The notes below the pieces were generated by a model. The model was not told where the DNA came from. It made no database searches and saw only the letters and a program-made list of their open reading frames with translations. Position numbers and translations under genes: made by a program. 64,000 nt of DNA from Actinomadura rubteroloni (GTDB lineage: Bacteria > Actinomycetota > Actinomycetes > Streptosporangiales > Streptosporangiaceae): NCBI RefSeq assembly GCF_002911665.1, contig NZ_MTBP01000005.1, positions 124,001 to 188,000 on the forward strand, written 5' to 3'. This document shows, in pieces, positions 62,216 to 64,000 of this stretch (within the stretch, counting starts at the first letter, position 1; each line of letters opens with the position of its first letter).

Positions 62216-64000
62216 TCAGGACACCCCGAGTTCGTTGTCGATGAGGTCGAAGATCTCGTCGGTGCTGGCCGCCTCGATCCGGTCCGCCGCGTCCCCGGCG
62301 GCGTCGCCGGTCCAGCCGCGCGCGAGCGCCTGGAGCCGCGCGGTGATCCGCGCGCGGGCCTCGGCGTCGGCGTCGGATTCGACGCGGGTCAGCTCGTCCT
62401 CCAGCCGGTCCAGCTCGGTCAGCAGCCGCTCGGCGGCCGAGACCTCCTCGGGGACGAGGCGCCGCTCCAGCAGGTCGGCGATCGCGGCCGGGGTGGGATG
62501 GTCGAAGACCAGCGTCGCGGGCAGCCGCAGCCCGCTCGCCGTATTGAGCCGGTTGCGCAGCTCCACGGCCGTCAGCGAGTCGAAGCCCAGCTCCTTGAAC
62601 GCCCGGCCCGCGTCGACGGACTCGGCGCCCGAGTGCCCGAGGACCGTGGCGACGCTGCCGCGCACCAGGTCCAGCAGCAGCCGGTGCCGCTCCGGCAGTT
62701 CCAGCCCCGCCAGCCGCTCGGCCAGGCCCGGCCCGTCCGACGCCGCCGCGGCCGTCCGCACCGGGACCCGGACGAGCCCGCGCAGCAGCGGCGGCAACTG
62801 GCCTTCGGCCGCCCGCGCCCGCAGCGCCGCCGGGGCGAGCCGCGCCGCCACCACGACCGGACGGGCGTCGGCCAGGGCCGCGTCGAACAGCGCGAGGCCC
62901 TGCTCGTTGGTCAGCGGCGCGATCCCGCCGCGCGACATGCGCGCCAGGTCCGCGTGCCCGAGGTGGCCGGTCATGCCGCTGGCCTCCGCCCAGTGCCCCC
63001 ACACCACCGACGTGCCGGGCAGGCCGTCCGCGCGGCGCCGCTCGGCGAGCGCGTCCAGGAACGTGTTCGCGGCGGCGTAGTTGGACTGGCCCGGGTTGCC
63101 GAGCGTCGCCGACGCCGACGAGAACAGCACGAACGCCGCCGCGTCGGCGCCGACCAGTTCGTGCAGGTTCCAGGCCGCGTCCACCTTCGGGCGCAGCACC
63201 GTCTCCAGCCGCTCGGGGGTGAGGGAGGTGAGGACGCCGTCGTCCAGCGCCCCGGCCGCGTGGACGACCGCGCTGATCGTCCGGCCGTCCAGCAGCGCGG
63301 CGAGGGCGGCGCGGTCGGCGGTGTCGCAGGCCGCGATCTCGACCGTCGCGCCGAGCCCGGTCAGCTCGGCCTCGATCTCGGCGGCGCCCGCCGCCGCGCG
63401 GCCGGACCGGCTGACCAGCAGCAGGTCCCGGACGCCTTGCCCGGTGACCAGGCGTTTCGCGACGAGCCCGCCGATCGTGCCGGTCGCCCCGGTGACCAGG
63501 ACCGTCCCGGCCGACAGGCCGGCGGGCTCGGCGGGCACCGCGTCGCGCCGCGCGAGGCGCGGGACGAGCAGCGCGCCGCCGCGCAGCGCGAGCTGCGGCT
63601 CGTCGGAGGCCAGCGCCGTCGCCAGCGCCGCCCGCGACGCGTCCGCGTCGTCGGTGTCCAGCAGCGTGAAGCGGCCGGGGTTCTCGTTCTGCGCCGACCG
63701 CAGCAGGCCCCACACCGGCGCCGTCGTGACGTCGGGCGCCTCGCCCGGCGCCGCCGCGACCGCACCGCGCGTCAGGACGACCAGCCGCGCCGCCGCGAAC
63801 CGCTCGTCGGTCACGAACGCCTGGAGGGCTTCCATGACCGCGATCGTGGTGGCGCGGACGGCCGCCGGGACGTCTCCGCCGGACGGGGCGGGCGTCAGCA
63901 CCACCACGTCCGGCACCGCGTCCAGCTCGGCGAGATCTGCGACGACCGTGTAGGCGCCCGGGGCGAGCGGCGCCGGGGTCGCGGCGGCCGTCCAGTCCAG
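62216..64000 (-). CDS. Type I modular polyketide synthase, 3' part (KR-ACP-docking)
   Basis: The gene enters from beyond the right edge; about 595 C-terminal residues are visible. KR: intact cofactor motif VLVTGATGTIGGLVAKRLV, HAAGALDDGVL with the LDD signature of B-type ketoreductases, and the catalytic FSSASATLGNPGQSNYAAAN. It should therefore give a D-configured (3R by usual convention) hydroxyl, unless a DH upstream, outside the window, removes it. ACP: FKELGFDSLTAVELRNRLN. A C-terminal docking domain follows: helical, acidic, ending STDEIFDLIDNELG. It pairs in type with the N-terminal docking helix of the next subunit. Confidence 0.93.
   Translation of the reverse strand: MDWTAAATPAPLAPGAYTVVADLAELDAVPDVVVLTPAPSGGDVPAAVRATTIAVMEALQAFVTDERFAAARLVVLTRGAVAAAPGEAPDVTTAPVWGLLRSAQNENPGRFTLLDTDDADASRAALATALASDEPQLALRGGALLVPRLARRDAVPAEPAGLSAGTVLVTGATGTIGGLVAKRLVTGQGVRDLLLVSRSGRAAAGAAEIEAELTGLGATVEIAACDTADRAALAALLDGRTISAVVHAAGALDDGVLTSLTPERLETVLRPKVDAAWNLHELVGADAAAFVLFSSASATLGNPGQSNYAAANTFLDALAERRRADGLPGTSVVWGHWAEASGMTGHLGHADLARMSRGGIAPLTNEQGLALFDAALADARPVVVAARLAPAALRARAAEGQLPPLLRGLVRVPVRTAAAASDGPGLAERLAGLELPERHRLLLDLVRGSVATVLGHSGAESVDAGRAFKELGFDSLTAVELRNRLNTASGLRLPATLVFDHPTPAAIADLLERRLVPEEVSAAERLLTELDRLEDELTRVESDADAEARARITARLQALARGWTGDAAGDAADRIEAASTDEIFDLIDNELGVS

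Overview
The window is very GC-rich, densely packed actinomycete DNA. The style (G/C-ending codons, GTG/TTG starts, many stop/start overlaps), a mycothiol-dependent isomerase-type protein, a classical menaquinone pathway, a SARP regulator and a modular type I polyketide synthase point to a filamentous actinomycete. Streptosporangiales/Thermomonosporaceae (Actinomadura-like) is my best guess, but nothing here proves the genus.

Layout. 0-8.1 kb: end of a mycothiol-type protein gene, then a nitrate/nitrite block: NarK transporter, NirB-NirD nitrite reductase, a uroporphyrinogen-III synthase/winged-helix fusion and a sirohydrochlorin chelatase, so nitrite reductase sits with two genes for its siroheme cofactor. 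8.1-10.6 kb: a MarR repressor divergent from a DrrAB-type drug exporter. 10.6-13.1 kb: a sigma-70 factor and a cation-diffusion-facilitator pump. 13.1-22.2 kb: menaquinone genes menE, menB, menC, menD and, further on, an isochorismate synthase, interrupted by a tyrosine phosphatase, a fatty-acid desaturase and an endonuclease VIII-like glycosylase. 22.2-29.1 kb: BioY, a spermidine-synthase-like protein, an SDR, a ZIP metal transporter, a GH10-like lipoprotein, a DUF3040 protein, a probable structured RNA on the minus strand and a drug-type MFS pump. 29.1-33.2 kb: a large protein with a degenerate AAA domain and a divergent protein of unknown function. 33.4-37.4 kb: acyl desaturase, fatty acyl-AMP ligase and a secreted esterase. 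37.6-41.1 kb: GNAT, SDR and a two-gene nucleic-acid repair unit (HD-Pnk plus RNA ligase). 41.1-44.0 kb: a giant LuxR-family regulator. 44.4-49.8 kb: a five-function peptide-type ABC importer.

49.8-64.0 kb is the left part of a polyketide cluster that runs off the right edge. It holds a luciferase-like monooxygenase, a TetR repressor, a SARP activator, a type II thioesterase, a free-standing E2-type acyltransferase translationally coupled to a discrete ACP, an allene-oxide-cyclase-like barrel protein with a signal peptide, an MFS exporter, a PHBH-type flavoprotein, and two PKS subunits. The last module has a malonyl AT, a degenerate KR and no thioesterase. Together these genes look like a tetronate/spirotetronate pathway: chain left as a beta-ketoacyl-ACP, offloaded by discrete enzymes, then cyclised by a barrel protein and possibly a flavoprotein. 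The decisive FkbH and KAS III genes are not in the window, so this stays a hypothesis. Two promoters of the cluster (monooxygenase and exporter) carry the same pair of TetR-type palindromes in the same geometry.

No tRNA, rRNA, CRISPR array, insertion sequence or prophage was recognised.
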